This document shows positions 20,726 through 31,195 of a DNA stretch of 64,000 nt, piece by piece. A program made the position numbers and the translations under genes. This DNA comes from Dasypus novemcinctus. Lineage: Eukaryota; Chordata; Mammalia; Cingulata; Dasypodidae. The notes below the pieces were generated by a model. It worked only from the letters and a program-made list of their open reading frames with translations. It searched no databases and was not told the origin of the DNA. The DNA is taken from contig NC_080680.1 in the NCBI RefSeq assembly GCF_030445035.2, positions 115,718,228-115,782,227 on the forward strand. Direction: 5' to 3'. The stretch's first letter is position 1. The number at the start of each line of letters is the position of its first letter.

Positions 20726-20850
20726 GGGACACCTCGCGGGCCACGCCCCCTTGTGGGCGGACCCAAGGGCCCGGGCGGCTTAAAGCGGCGAGTTCTACCC
20801 TGCGCAGTGACCGCTGGGCTCCCGGCCCGCGCTTTTAGTCAAACCTGGGA

Positions 20851-21759
20851 GCGCGGTAGCGCCCTGTCTTCCTGTTTGTTTTAGCCTGCCGTACCCGCAA
20901 TAGCAAACAGCACCATACAAGTATGCATCCAAGCGTGTTTAGAGGTTCAGCAGCTTGTTTCTCTTGCTTCTCAAATTCTTCATTGTCGATTTAGCAAATG
21001 AGAATCGGAAACATTGTACACTGAGTATCTGTAAAATGATTTCCCCCTTTATGTCAGAGCTACTTTATTTTCATTTCTAATTTGCGAATGGCAGCGACTT
21101 TAGTTTCTCTAACAACTCAGTAAGAAGGGAGTCTGTTTAAAGAAACCTTGCAATTTTGCCTGAAAAAGTAAAAACTTTGTTGATTTGAATAAGACATTTT
21201 CTACTTTAGTTTTCTAAGTTCTAACTTTTATAATGAAATGTCTTTAAAATGTAACATTTGAAATCCTGTTTCTTAAAAAGAGGGCATTTTGACGATAAAA
21301 GGCAGATTTTAAAATCTTCTCAGTTGCAACCTAATCTTTGAGTAAGCTATAGAATGATGAAGTTTAAAACTACTGACTGCTTCTTGTAATAAGAAGAGTG
21401 ACGTTGTAGATGGCCTGAGGGCTAATTCCAGAACAGTGTTGGGGTCTTAGGTCCTCCCAGCTGTGGTGGATTTCTTGAACAGGGGGTCACTGGGAGAAGA
21501 ACTGATTGAACATGTTGTTCGCTTGTCGTACTAGAACTTGCGAACTTCCCTTCAGTCTTCCTTCCTCAAGTCCTAACCCTGACTTCTTACAGCCACTAAT
21601 AGACAACCTCCACATGTTAACAATCAACTCCTTTTGTTTTTTGCAAACAATTTTTAAGGGTCTCAAAGGCAATCATCAGAACTTGAATGTGGAATAGTTG
21701 GAGAGCAGATATTTTTTCTTCTTTGTTTCTGGATTTCTTGACTTCAGCCTGTTGAGGTT
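20851..21759. other. AT-rich flank of CpG island 2
   Basis: Single-copy-looking. Frames at 21487-21697 are short and featureless. If the island drives a plus-strand transcript, this would be its first intron. Confidence 0.4.
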
Positions 21760-21795
21760 GTTTTTGTTTTGTTTTGTTTTGTTTTGTTTTGTTTT
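21760..21795 (+). repeat. (GTTTT)n microsatellite
   Basis: Seven consecutive GTTTT-type units, the first with one extra T. Confidence 0.9.
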
Positions 21796-21819
21796 AACCC
21801 CTGTGTACACTAAAGTGTT

Positions 21820-22062
21820 TTTTTTTTTCTCTCTCTCTCTCTTTTAATTAGAGAAGTTGTGGGTTTACGGAAAAATTGTGCATAAAATACAGGGTTCCCA
21901 TATACTCTATCTTAAACACCTTGCATTGGTGTGGTACATTTGTTACAAGTGATGAAAGCATATTTTTCTAATTGTTCTTTGAACAAGTCCATGGTTTAAC
22001 TTAGGGTTCACTGTTTGTGTTGTGCTACTGAGTCTTATGACCATGTTCGTGTCATCTATTTA
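21820..22062 (-). mobile_element. L1 3' UTR, armadillo-type, reverse
   Basis: A T tract and CT repeat precede 'agagaagttgtgggtttacg', 'gaaaaattgtgcataaaata', 'ccttgcattggtgtggtaca' and 'gtccatggtttaacttaggg'. This is the reverse complement of the L1 terminus at 11840-12120, so it is a 5'-truncated minus-strand insertion. Confidence 0.75.
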
Positions 22063-22146
22063 GTGTGGCATTTGTGGGTAATGTGAAGTTGGGTAACTTT
22101 GCCAAAAGTTAATATTAATATGATGTATAATTTTTTCATTTGTTTT

Positions 22147-22178
22147 TGTGTGTATGTGTGTGTGTGTGTGGGGGGGGA
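22147..22178 (+). repeat. (TG)n followed by G tract
   Basis: A TG repeat with one TA interruption runs into eight to nine consecutive G. Confidence 0.85.
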
Positions 22179-22389
22179 GTCCAGCAAAAGGCCTACTGAA
22201 AAATGGAAATAGTTGATGTATAGTGATTTTAGAGATGACTAGAGCAGCCATTGTGCTCTGAACAAAACCTCCATACATTCTGGACCATTAATGGGCGGGG
22301 GGGAGAGGAACATCATGATATTAGTAATATTTAAATTTTTCCAAAATCTTAAGTGTTCTCTTTATAGTCACAAGCAGAACAAGTGTTCT

Positions 22390-23045
22390 GATTGTCCCTT
22401 CTATTAAACATTCAATTTCGGAAGTCCTAGCCAACACAGTAAAACAAGAGAATATAAGACATTGTTACTGTCTACAAGAAAATTTCAAGAGCATCTACAA
22501 ATTATTAAAACTTTTAAGAGAGGACAGCTCTCTTAAAGTTGCAATATGCGATAATGAATGTTGTTTCTCTCATCCCTGACAGAAGACAAACAAAAACATG
22601 AAAAAAATATAAAGAACCTAGAATAAATCTAAAAAATGCCATTTAAGATCTTTGTGGAGGAAAGAATATAGCTTTATAGAATAACATTTAGAAAACATTT
22701 AAATAAATGGAGGGATGCATCATATTTATGGTGCATAGCTACCAACTCTCCTCAATCTATATATTTAATGCAATGCAAATAAAATCCTCAACAATTTTTT
22801 TAGATGTGTGTGCTCATGCATGTGTATGACAACATGCTTTTTCTAGGATTTATATGGACAATCACTGACTCATGAATAATACTTTGTAAAGAATAAAGTG
22901 GGGGCGTTTGTCCTACTAGATAATCAAGACATAACACTGCAGTGATCCAACACTTACATGAAGATCAGAATTATGGACATTTTCTTATGTAGAGAAAGTA
23001 TAAAAAACATATAAGGGATTAATAAACACCAAATACAAGGGGAAG
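22390..23045 (+). mobile_element. L1 ORF2 fragment
   Basis: 'aatttcggaagtcctagcca' then 'acacagtaaaacaagagaat', 'gagcatctacaaattattaa', 'aaagaacctagaataaatct', 'tttatggtgcatagctacc' and 'aatgcaatgcaaataaaatc' are the ordered blocks of the L1 reverse-transcriptase C-terminal region. Many stops; no coding capacity. Confidence 0.75.
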
Positions 23046-23880
23046 GAAGGAAATGGAATCAGAAGGGGCTTCAAATGTATCTGTAACATTTTATTTCTTT
23101 ACTTCTTTAAATCATTCATGTAAGGTCTGAGTGACCTTTTTGATGACCTGAAGTTACACTTCTATTTTCAAAGAACTTCCTGAGTTTCCCTTACAATTCA
23201 ATCCAGTGAGTGATCACTCTACAATATCTCATCAGCACTGAAGACTAAGGCATGCAGGGTCTTGGTGACCACCACCTGCCCAGGCTGTCTTCAGATCCCT
23301 AAAACCCAGTGGGACTAGTGCAGATAACGTCAGGAGCCTAAATGCGGCTGAAAGTACTCCTGAAATGGGAGAGGTGCGCGCTGAAGGCATGGTTCTCTAC
23401 TGTTGATTCTGTAGTGGATGCAGTTAGAAGCTGCAGTTTCAGCCCCTTACATGCCTCATTTCTCTGTCGACATCTTCCAATTGGAATGGGCAGATGAATT
23501 TACAGGAATCTTAGGTACTAGGAGATGGCAATTGAGCCAAATTCTTGAATGAGGATCTCCTCTCTCCCTCTGCAGTATTTTTTTTAAAAGGGTGCTTTTT
23601 ATATCATTTTTAAGGAATTGAAACAGCAAGAGATCCACCTGCATAGAACATATTAACTTTGCTTTATTAAAGATACTTAACTGTGAAAATAAAATCTTGC
23701 TATGTTGTAATCCTAGCTTTCTTATTATTTTGGTATCACATAGTCAGTATTGCAGTAATTATCTACTGAAAAATGTATTCAATTTTTTCCCATAACATAA
23801 AACTTGTTAGCTTTTTACCACCTTCAACCCTATACCTTGCATTACAGGTCCAACCTTGATTCTCAAGTGGTGTGTGTGAC
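23046..23880. other. Unassigned AT-rich DNA
   Basis: Could include eroded 3' L1 sequence at its left edge. 23210-23400 has slightly higher GC and no recognised element. Confidence 0.4.
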
Positions 23881-23884
23881 CTTG

Positions 23885-24010
23885 GAATGCTTTTCCACTA
23901 GAGTTTATTAATTAGGCACCTACATGCACACAGTACTCTATTGAGTTCCTAATAAATAGGTATTGAAAAGACACCATCTTTGTCTGATTGAGTTTATAAA
24001 CTAAAGTAGA
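23885..24010 (-). mobile_element. L2 LINE fragment, reverse
   Basis: 'gagtttattaattaggcacc' and 'tacatgcacacagtactcta', then 'gacaccatctttgtctgatt', follow the reverse L2 3' end. Confidence 0.5.
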
Positions 24011-24790
24011 CCAGTTGTACGGCTTTTCAGTCTTCCTCCTTGGCTAAATTATCATTGCTTGCCCCTTTATAACTTCTAGATTGTTGGACTGTTTGTGCCC
24101 AGGACTCTACTTCCCATACAATGGGCATTCACTGTGCACTTTGGCTGAAGTTTGAAGGAAGGAGTTGCACTGTCTTTAGAGAAAGTCTATTAAACTTTTG
24201 CTGCAGCCAATTGGCTTTTTACAACTTCTCATCTGGTTTTAAATGTGTAGTTTTCTGGGCGTCAAAAAACCAGATACAGACTCTTTCGATCAAGCTGCAT
24301 AGGGAAAGAGATAGATAGTCCACCTTTAGCCCACTGTATGGAGCTCCAGCCAGCAGGAAGTCGCCAAGGTGGTACCAAGGCGGTACCCGCTGCTAATAAC
24401 ATCAGCCACATACACACTTGAGTTCATTTTATGGGGCTTGTTCGCATTAAAAGTAAAGCTGAACAGCACTCACCTGTATAAACAGTGATGACATTCTAGT
24501 ATCACACCACTGAAATAAACAGCAATTTAGAAGAAAATCCCTTGGCCAACAGAAATATGATCAGCACATTTTAATGTGAGAAGTTCCATTTATGCACGTG
24601 TGTGTGCACACACCCCCACACACAAATTGTGATGGTTTTAAGAGTGAGTTTACTCTTAATGCTTCTCTTGTTATTTTAGTTAGTTCATCAACTTACAGCC
24701 CAGGATGCCTTTCTTTTAGCCAACATGGTTTTCCAGAGCCTGGATTTCAGACTCTAGGGCAACTGGAAAGAGGCACTTAGCTCTCCCAAG
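24011..24790. other. Unassigned DNA
   Basis: A duplicated phrase (aaggtggtacc / aaggcggtacc, 24367-24388) is the only local structure. Frames are short and domain-free. Confidence 0.4.
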
Positions 24791-24803
24791 AAGTGATGGG
24801 GGG

Positions 24804-24954
24804 CAATGAATGTGGTTCAAGCAGTTCGGCACCCACCTACCACATGGAGGTCCCAGATTCAGTTCCTGGTGCCTCCTAAAAAGAAGACAAACAGAGAGCA
24901 GACAGTGCTGAAAACAATGGGGGTAGTGGGTTGTAGGGGGAATATTTTTTTAAA
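24804..24954 (+). mobile_element. DAS-type SINE, short monomer
   Basis: A tRNA-like head (ttcaagcagttcggcaccca ... ccagattcagttcctggtgc) is followed by an 'agacaaacagagagcagaca' body and an AT-rich tail. A perfect 13-bp duplication aagtgatgggggg flanks it (24791-24803 and 24955-24967), indicating a fairly recent insertion. Confidence 0.93.
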
Positions 24955-25057
24955 AAGTGATGGGGGGAGGGCTTTCTAATTTGAAAGAATAGGCAGCAAG
25001 GGAGATGTGACTGGGAGTCATGGTGACTGGTGAAACCAGGTGTATGGAGGATGAGAG

Positions 25058-25627
25058 TATAGCAGTTTGATATTATTAATGAATTCCAATAAGAAATATT
25101 GGATTATGTTTGTAAACTGGTCTTTTCCTCTGGGCATATTAGATTATAATGGATTCAGAGATTTTACTTTTACTTGGATTAAATAATGATTAAGGCTTTG
25201 ATTGGGCCACCTCAGTAGGATGTGGCCCCTTTGGTGGGCGGGGACTCACAGAAAAACTGCACCACAGAGAAGGGAGGTTGGAGTCTTGAGCTGGAGCCCT
25301 GGGAAGTAAGCACACAGAGGAGCTTGGTCATGAGGAAAGAAAGAAGGCCCTGGGAAGAGAAATAATCTGTTTGCCTAATAGTCTACAGCTGGCCTTGTGG
25401 AGATATCAGAGCAGCTGAGCCCAGAGAGAAACAAGCCCCAGGAAGAGGCTGGACCCTTGCAGACATCTCCTGCCATCTTGCCCCAACATGTGGCTAATGA
25501 CTTTGTACCTCTTATGGTACTCTTTAGGGCTTTGCGACTGTAAGCTTCTACCCTAAATAAATACCCTTTTTAAAAGCCAATGGATTTCCCGTATTTTGCA
25601 TCAGCCCTTCTTTGGCTAACTAATTCA
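25058..25627 (+). mobile_element. Solo LTR, armadillo-lineage ERVL/MaLR type, copy 2
   Basis: Starts tatagcagtttgatattatt and ends ctaactaattca. Flanks gagag (25053-25057) and gaggg (25628-25632) are a 5-bp duplication with one mismatch. The polyadenylation region 'accctaaataaatacccttt' is conserved. It is longer than copy 1 because it keeps a middle block (gtctacagctggccttgtgg). No internal viral sequence. Confidence 0.88.
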
Positions 25628-25891
25628 GAGGGTCTGCCAGTGTATCTGGGATGGCTCACCACCTTCTCAGAGGGCCATGGGGGTATGAAAGTTGTTTCTC
25701 TACCTTTCGTTGGTCGAAGGTGACCTATCATTAATCATCAAACTGATAATCTATGTGGAAGAACCTTTGGGGAACAGGAGAGGGGAGGATTATGGGGGGC
25801 TTCCGCTTCCATCCAGAGATCTAAGTAGAATGTGTCTTGGTTTGGTTATTTTTGATTGGCAAACACTATCCACATGACACCAAAAAAGATC

Positions 25892-26004
25892 TATTTCTCT
25901 TTCTTCCTTCCTTCTTTCCTTTCTTCTTCTACCCTTCTCTTTCCTCCCACCTTCCCTCCCTTCCTTCCTTCCACCCACTCACCCATCCATCCATCCATCC
26001 ATCC
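25892..26004 (+). repeat. Pyrimidine tract ending in (CCAT)n
   Basis: Mixed CTTT/CTTC repeats run into about six ccat units at 25982-26004. Open frames on both strands here are repeat translations. Confidence 0.9.
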
Positions 26005-27309
26005 AATATTCACTGAGTATTTTCTATGGGCCCAGCTTTTATCCAGGGGTAGAGAGAATAGAGGCCTCGTCAAGGGTAGGGGAGGTGGGGATGGAGAGTA
26101 GGCAGTAGGAGTAAGGGAGCTGACAAGATATGACAACCAGGAGGAAGTGAGGGATGATGGAGAAGGAGAAGCCAAGGACTGGAAGCCTCTCCCCTTGCCA
26201 TCTTATGGAGGTCTATGGTCTTTGCTGGAAACTCTGGAACTTGGGTACCACCCCAAACAAACAAAATGTGATTAGTACTGTGATATCTCTCCAATATTTA
26301 AAATGCTTTGGCATGCCCCCCCCCCCAAGATTCTGCTGGGTAAGCTTTCACTTGATAACTGTGCCAACCAACTGACATGCCGTTATCCATGATTGTGTTA
26401 CATAACCAAAAGTCATAAGAAGATAAAATAGCTGAACTGTATAAGAGAACCCCCCCAAAATCATATAAGAATCTAATGAAATATAAACTTTCAAATAGTC
26501 CAGGAGACCACTGGACTATAAAAAGATAGAGAACATTGAAGAAAGTGAAAAAGAATTGCAAATGAGGCTTGTAAAAATACCTTGGATGAATCATATAGAA
26601 ATGCTGAAGGCCAACCACCAACAAGTTTGAAAAAGCAGCACAAGAAATATTTGTTATAGCAAAGAGCACCTCAATGCAGGAATTTTAAAAAAAAATTAAA
26701 GATGGTCATGATCAGAAGATTTCTCCTGACCCACTGTTTGAGACACTGATTACATCACGAGAGCTGTTTACAGGGGCCACAGGCAGAGCCAAAAGTTGCA
26801 GAAAATACACACAGGGAGACAACTCAGTACAGACATCTCAAGGTTGCTGAACCTAATCACAGACAACCACATGTTACACTTCCAAGAGCTCTATCATTAA
26901 ACTCATTAAGTGTATCTAAAAACACATTTGATAGTTTTGTTTATAATGGAATTTATGAATATAATATATATGGATTCATGTGTTAGCAAAATCTATTAAA
27001 ATAAAATACCCATGAAGGTGCAAAGCACAGGGGAGGAGAGGGAAGGGAGAGGATTCAGCTGGCAGGGATGACAGTGTCTTGCTGGATTTTACCTTCGATG
27101 TGGCGGGAAGGGAGTGAAAGTTGACCTCTCCATCCTGTGTGTTCTGCTTTTGAAGGCAGGTGATGTCCCAAGAGGAATTTTAGAGTGTCTTCTAGAAAAG
27201 AATAAGATAAAACATATCTTTTGGTTATTGTCCTAGAAAGGGGAATGGAGCTAGCAGAAGTGGAACTTCTGTCACCTGAATTTCAGCCCAGTGGTCTTCC
27301 TCCCACGTC
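26005..27309. other. Unassigned DNA; reverse L2 trace at left edge
   Basis: 26006-26065 carries a short reverse L2 trace ('ttcactgagtattttctatg'). A run of eleven C lies at 26316-26326. A 123-codon minus frame (26298-26669) is A/T-driven. 26700-27300 holds nothing I recognise. Confidence 0.4.
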
Positions 27310-28145
27310 ACCAAGCAACTTACCGTTTATTTATTTATTTTTATTAGTTGTTTGTTTTAACATCGATACACAGTGAAATTCCCTCTTTCTGTTGTACCGG
27401 TCTCTGGGTTTTGATAAATGCATAGTCATGTAGCCATCACCAAAATTAAGATGCAGAGCAGGACCAGCACCCCCAAAGTCTCCTTGTGCTACCCCTTTCA
27501 GTCAGTTCTTCCCCTCAGCTCCAGTCCCCAACCATCACTGATTTAGTAGTCTCTGTCCCTTGAATTTTGTCTTTCCAAGAATGACATGTAGCAGTTTGAT
27601 ATGGTTATGAATTCCAAAGATAGATATTGGATTATGTTTGTAATCTGCTCTGTACCTGGGCGTGATTGAGTTATGGTTAGGGCTCTGATTGGAACACATC
27701 ATTAGGGCATTGAGTCCCCACCCCTTGATGGATGGGGACTCACAGAGAAAAGGCCTGGCAAAGGACAGATCTGGAGCTTTTAATGCAAGGGTTCTTAATC
27801 TTGGAGTTTGATGCTGAAGTCTTAAACTGGAGGCCCGAGGAAAGAGATAGAGCTGTTCGCCTGATAGTCTACAGCTGACCTTGTGGAGAAAACAGAGGAG
27901 CTGAGCCCAGAGGAACCCAGGAAGCCTGAATCCTCACTGATGTCAGCAGCCATCTTGCTCCAACACGTGAAAATAGACTTTGGTGAGGGAAGTAACGTAT
28001 GCTTTATGGCCTGATATCTGTAAGCTCCTGCCCCAAATAAATACCCTTTATAAAAAGCCAACCAATTTCTGGTATTTTGCATCAGCACCCCTTTGGCTGA
28101 CTAATACAACATATGAAGGAAATCCTACAGTAACAGAGCAACTTT
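27310..28145 (-). mobile_element. L1M 3' fragment, reverse, split by a solo LTR
   Basis: 27330-27597 reads 'aatgcatagtcatgtagcca', 'tcaccaaaattaagatgcag', 'gtgctacccctttcagtcag', 'ccaaccatcactgatttagt' and 'gtctttccaagaatgacat'. After the LTR, 28109 onward continues 'acatatgaaggaaatcctac' followed by 'agtaac', which completes the L1 box 'aatgtcatataaatggaatc, atacagta'. The two halves are one older element. Confidence 0.8.
27597..28108 (+). mobile_element. Solo LTR, armadillo-lineage ERVL/MaLR type, copy 3
   Basis: Begins (t)gtagcagtttgatatggtt and ends ggctgactaataca. The duplicated target acat is visible on both sides (27594-27597, 28109-28112), although one base is ambiguous with the LTR edge. 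'ccccaaataaatacccttta' is present as in copy 1. An 88-codon antisense frame (27822-28088) has counterparts in copies 1 and 4, so it is a property of the LTR and not a gene. Confidence 0.9.
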
Positions 28146-28149
28146 TTAA

Positions 28150-29515
28150 TCAGGGAATTTAAAACCAAACCCACACCAGAAAAAACAGAACCCCAGTCCC
28201 TGAATACCCCAGTTAAGTGAAATATACTCTGTCAGACTCCTCACATCTTCCTCATGCTTCCTCAAATATTCTTCCTGATTGCAGCAACTTTTGTTTCTCT
28301 TTCTCCAGGTCCTTGCCCCCACTTGCTTAAGACCTGGGGGGTAAGAGGGAACTTTGCTCTTTTCCCGTGTGCTGATAGTAGTGAGTTGGCTCTGGAGAGG
28401 AGACTTGCTTTGTAATATTCTGAAAGGCAAAGTTGTATTTTACTAGTAATTTTATCAATATGATTTGTACTAAAGGAAAACTCATTTCATGAAGTTCAAT
28501 TTGGATTTTCCTAAAAAGAAAGCAGACAAGAAGGGTGTGAGAAGCACAGCTAGGCACACAAAAATTGGAAAAAAGCCTGAGAGTTATTGGGAAGCCAGCT
28601 AGCTCCCTACACTGAAATATAAAATTGCAAGTCATGCAGAGGAAAAACCAGTGCTTGCGAATTTGTTCGATGCCCCCACAAACTCAACTGCCCGCTTTGG
28701 TGAAGCAGTCAGAGCCGCTCTAGGTACTATTTGAGTTAGTTGCCTTTCTCTCCCCCATTCTTGTTTTACTTGCTCTCCCTGATCCAGAGCACAGGAAAAA
28801 TAAAAGCAAATGGTACAAGAGCTGGATTTTATCTTCCTTTTATCTTGGCCATTATTATTAAGACTTTTAACAGATTTGGGAATGGGCTTATTTTGTTTCA
28901 TTCCATGAACTGTGAAACAGCAACATTAAATATTGGGGGTAAAGAAGGAACAAAACATGGGCTCCTTCCTGCTTTGTCCATCTTCATGGGTAGTATATAC
29001 TGGACTCAGAGAGTTGCTACTCGGCCGGTGCTTTCTTGGTGAAGTTACCTTCTTTCTAGTATGGCACCTTGCTTTTCCTGTGAATTATTTAATCACTTGG
29101 GTCAAGCCAATGTGCACACCTGCTGGTTGGGCGCTGCCTTTGTGCTTGTCGCCTGTTTTAGACAGGCAGAGGACGGGGAAACCGCATGCCAGCACAGTGT
29201 GGAGATAGTGGCACAGGGACCCGGGAGAGTGACATGTGGGCAAGATGCCATGTTTTCTCAACTCGGGCATTGTGATAAATTCAGGATTCTGACAAGTCAT
29301 GAACATGCATTTTTATTTGCGAATGCATGGTATTCAAAGTCTTAACCTAATCCATTATACTTTCCTAAGAAAGCATAATAAAACTGATTTTACAAATTCA
29401 GTTCTGCACATAATAAAGCTAACTTTCAAGACAGGTTAAAAGCAAGTCTTGAAATGGTTAAGTTTGTTCTTCAATCCCTGGCATCAGATGGCAAAACAGA
29501 TGGTTTATAAGCACG
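28150..29515. other. Single-copy-looking DNA
   Basis: Overlapping frames of 60-100 codons on both strands, none with a recognisable domain. Two AATAAA-type hexamers at about 29377 and 29411 are not linked to any transcript. Confidence 0.4.
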
Positions 29516-29519
29516 TAGC

Positions 29520-30115
29520 AAAGAAAGACAGCATGGTTCACCCTAGGAGCCAGCCATGCTGACCTAACCTGGTTTCTTTTTTTTGATAGGGTTGACATAG
29601 ATGGAAGAGAGAAATTCTTTAAAATTAGTGTATCTGATTTTAGTAATATTCAAATGTTTCCTTGGGGACAAGATGGAGAAAATGCAACTGAAGAGTGATG
29701 CAGTAGGTTTCTTGCTGAACAAGTGAGTGATCTGCGAAGGCCGACCTCGAGAGGTCTATGGTGATCTGCCATACGGCTCTGAATTGTGCCACAGTTTTAT
29801 CCATAACTTGGATGAAATTTGTACATATCTTCACTCAAAATGTTGAGAGATATTGGATACAATGAATATCAGAATCGGGATTTTTAAAAAGAAAACAAAA
29901 GCAGGTTGGAACAATTTACAAAAGTAATAAATGATTTTTAATGAAGATAAATGTAGAACCCTAAGTGTGTGTTTTTTAAAAATGCATGAGGATAGAATGA
30001 GGGAGAACTCACTTCTTGTCTGTTCAAACCAAAAAGAGGTGGAATTTTTGTCAATTTCAAATGTAATTTGAGCCAAGGTGATGGCATGACGTGAGGAATC
30101 CGGGCAAGGCACCAC
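29520..30115 (+). mobile_element. L3/CR1 LINE fossil
   Basis: Blocks follow the CR1/L3 reverse-transcriptase region: 'ccatgctgacctaacctggt' and 'ttttgatagggttgacatag', 'ggacaagatggagaaaatgc', 'tatggtgatctgccatacgg' and 'ctctgaattgtgcc' (degenerate counterpart of the VPQGSVLGP box), 'ccataacttggatgaaattt' (the IxDLDE box), then at 29940 'aatgaagataaatgtagaac' (the FNxDKCxVL box). The frame is interrupted by stops and short gaps. CR1-clade LINEs have long been dead in eutherians, so this is among the oldest layers in the window. Confidence 0.65.
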
Positions 30116-30292
30116 CATGCACTGTCTACTTGGAGTAGAAGGAAGAAAGAGAAAGGGCTAGAAGTCAAAGGGAGGATGGAATAAGAATAGGTCGGTTTCT
30201 TAGGGAGTCAAATAGTAAGTAAATGTTGTGGGAAGTAGCCCCAGAACACAAGTTATAAAGAAGAGGGAAAGACGCAGCATACATTCCACAGT

Positions 30293-30296
<4 letters not shown>

Positions 30297-30328
<32 letters not shown>
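30297..30328 (+). repeat. (GT)16 microsatellite
   Basis: Thirty-two bases of uninterrupted GT, followed by a short AG run. Confidence 0.97.
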
Positions 30329-30332
<4 letters not shown>

Positions 30333-30419
30333 AGAGAGAAAGCAAGTAGCATACTAGCCCCCTTCTCTCTGGGGCAGTAATTTTTACTCTCAGGTATTTT
30401 GTTGTCCATCTCCACTCTT

Positions 30420-30612
30420 GTCACTTACATTGTGCCTGGCCTTGTGGAGGGAATTGGGGATACATGGGTGAATAAACAGCTTCTGGACAAAGAAGTTCCA
30501 GTTTGGAGGGGAAATGGGCAGTGTGCCTCAGCCAGAGAAGTGAAGGTACAGTCCAGGTTCACTCAGTTATCTGTGAAGGGACTTAACCTCACCTGCACAG
30601 ACTTGCAAGTGG
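30420..30612 (-). mobile_element. L2 LINE fragment, reverse
   Basis: 'cttacattgtgcctggcctt', 'gggaattggggatacatggg' and 'tgaataaacagcttctggac' are the reverse L2 3' boxes. Confidence 0.6.
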
Positions 30613-31049
30613 CAGGGCCTCCTGGAAACAATCTTGGCCTGTGGCTTTCAAGCAGAGTCTTGTGCAACCCGAGGGTTTTTGCAAGGTTTTCTTAGGAGCT
30701 GCTGTGTGTGGCAAAGGAGATCAAGCCAGAAGTCTTTGAGGTCCTCCCTCACTCACATTTCAAGCAGGCAGCTCTGCTTCTGTTTTATTTATTCATTATC
30801 CTTGTATGAATTAATGTTAAGAAAGGGCACTACTACTGCTAAATACTGAAGAGCCGTGCTGCAAGCCCACAGTGGAGGATACTGAACAGTGGTCAAAAGA
30901 AATTGTGATTTGCCTGATTTAATTCAAGAAATATTTTTGTTGTGTACCTATGAGGTGCCTACAAGAATATCAAATCTATTCATTCAGTAATTTGAAATAT
31001 CAAATAAGCAAGGAGCCTATCTACTTTTTTCTTAAATCATCCTAAGATT
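30613..31049. other. Unassigned DNA
   Basis: No element or gene recognised between the two L2 pieces. Confidence 0.4.
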
Positions 31050-31190
31050 TTCCCTCTAAGGGCATATTTTGTTCTTTCATGAGACTTCAAATTCCCAGAG
31101 GGCAGGAACTTTACCCTATTTATTTTCTCAAGGTTCCAACACAGTGCTTGACACATATAGGCATTCTGAACATTTGATGAACATATGAGG
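31050..31190 (+). mobile_element. L2 LINE 3' end
   Basis: 'cttcaaattcccagagggca' followed by 'ggaactttaccctatttatt', then 'caacacagtgcttgacacat' and 'ataggcattctgaacatttg' with 'atgaa' closing, is a clear sense L2 terminus. Confidence 0.75.
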
Positions 31191-31195
31191 AAGGA

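Larger units (their letters stand above)
20225..20850. promoter_or_regulatory. CpG island 2, candidate housekeeping-type promoter
   Basis: A GC- and CpG-dense segment lies between a MIR and AT-rich unique DNA. It holds a perfect NRF1 palindrome (20511-20520), a ZNF143-type element (20712-20725), and GC boxes around 20740-20764 (cacgccccc, gtgggcgg). There is no TATA box. The NRF1 plus ZNF143 pairing is typical of broad, often bidirectional promoters of ubiquitously expressed genes (established knowledge). A donor-like GGCG|GTGAGG at 20668/20669 could end a plus-strand first exon. No coding sequence is attributable, so the transcript is unknown. Confidence 0.7.

Noticed and set aside
26298-26669. 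123-codon minus frame rich in Phe, Leu and Tyr, resembling a membrane protein
   Set aside because: The hydrophobic content comes from A-rich plus-strand sequence. There is no start context, no conserved motif and no neighbouring exon.
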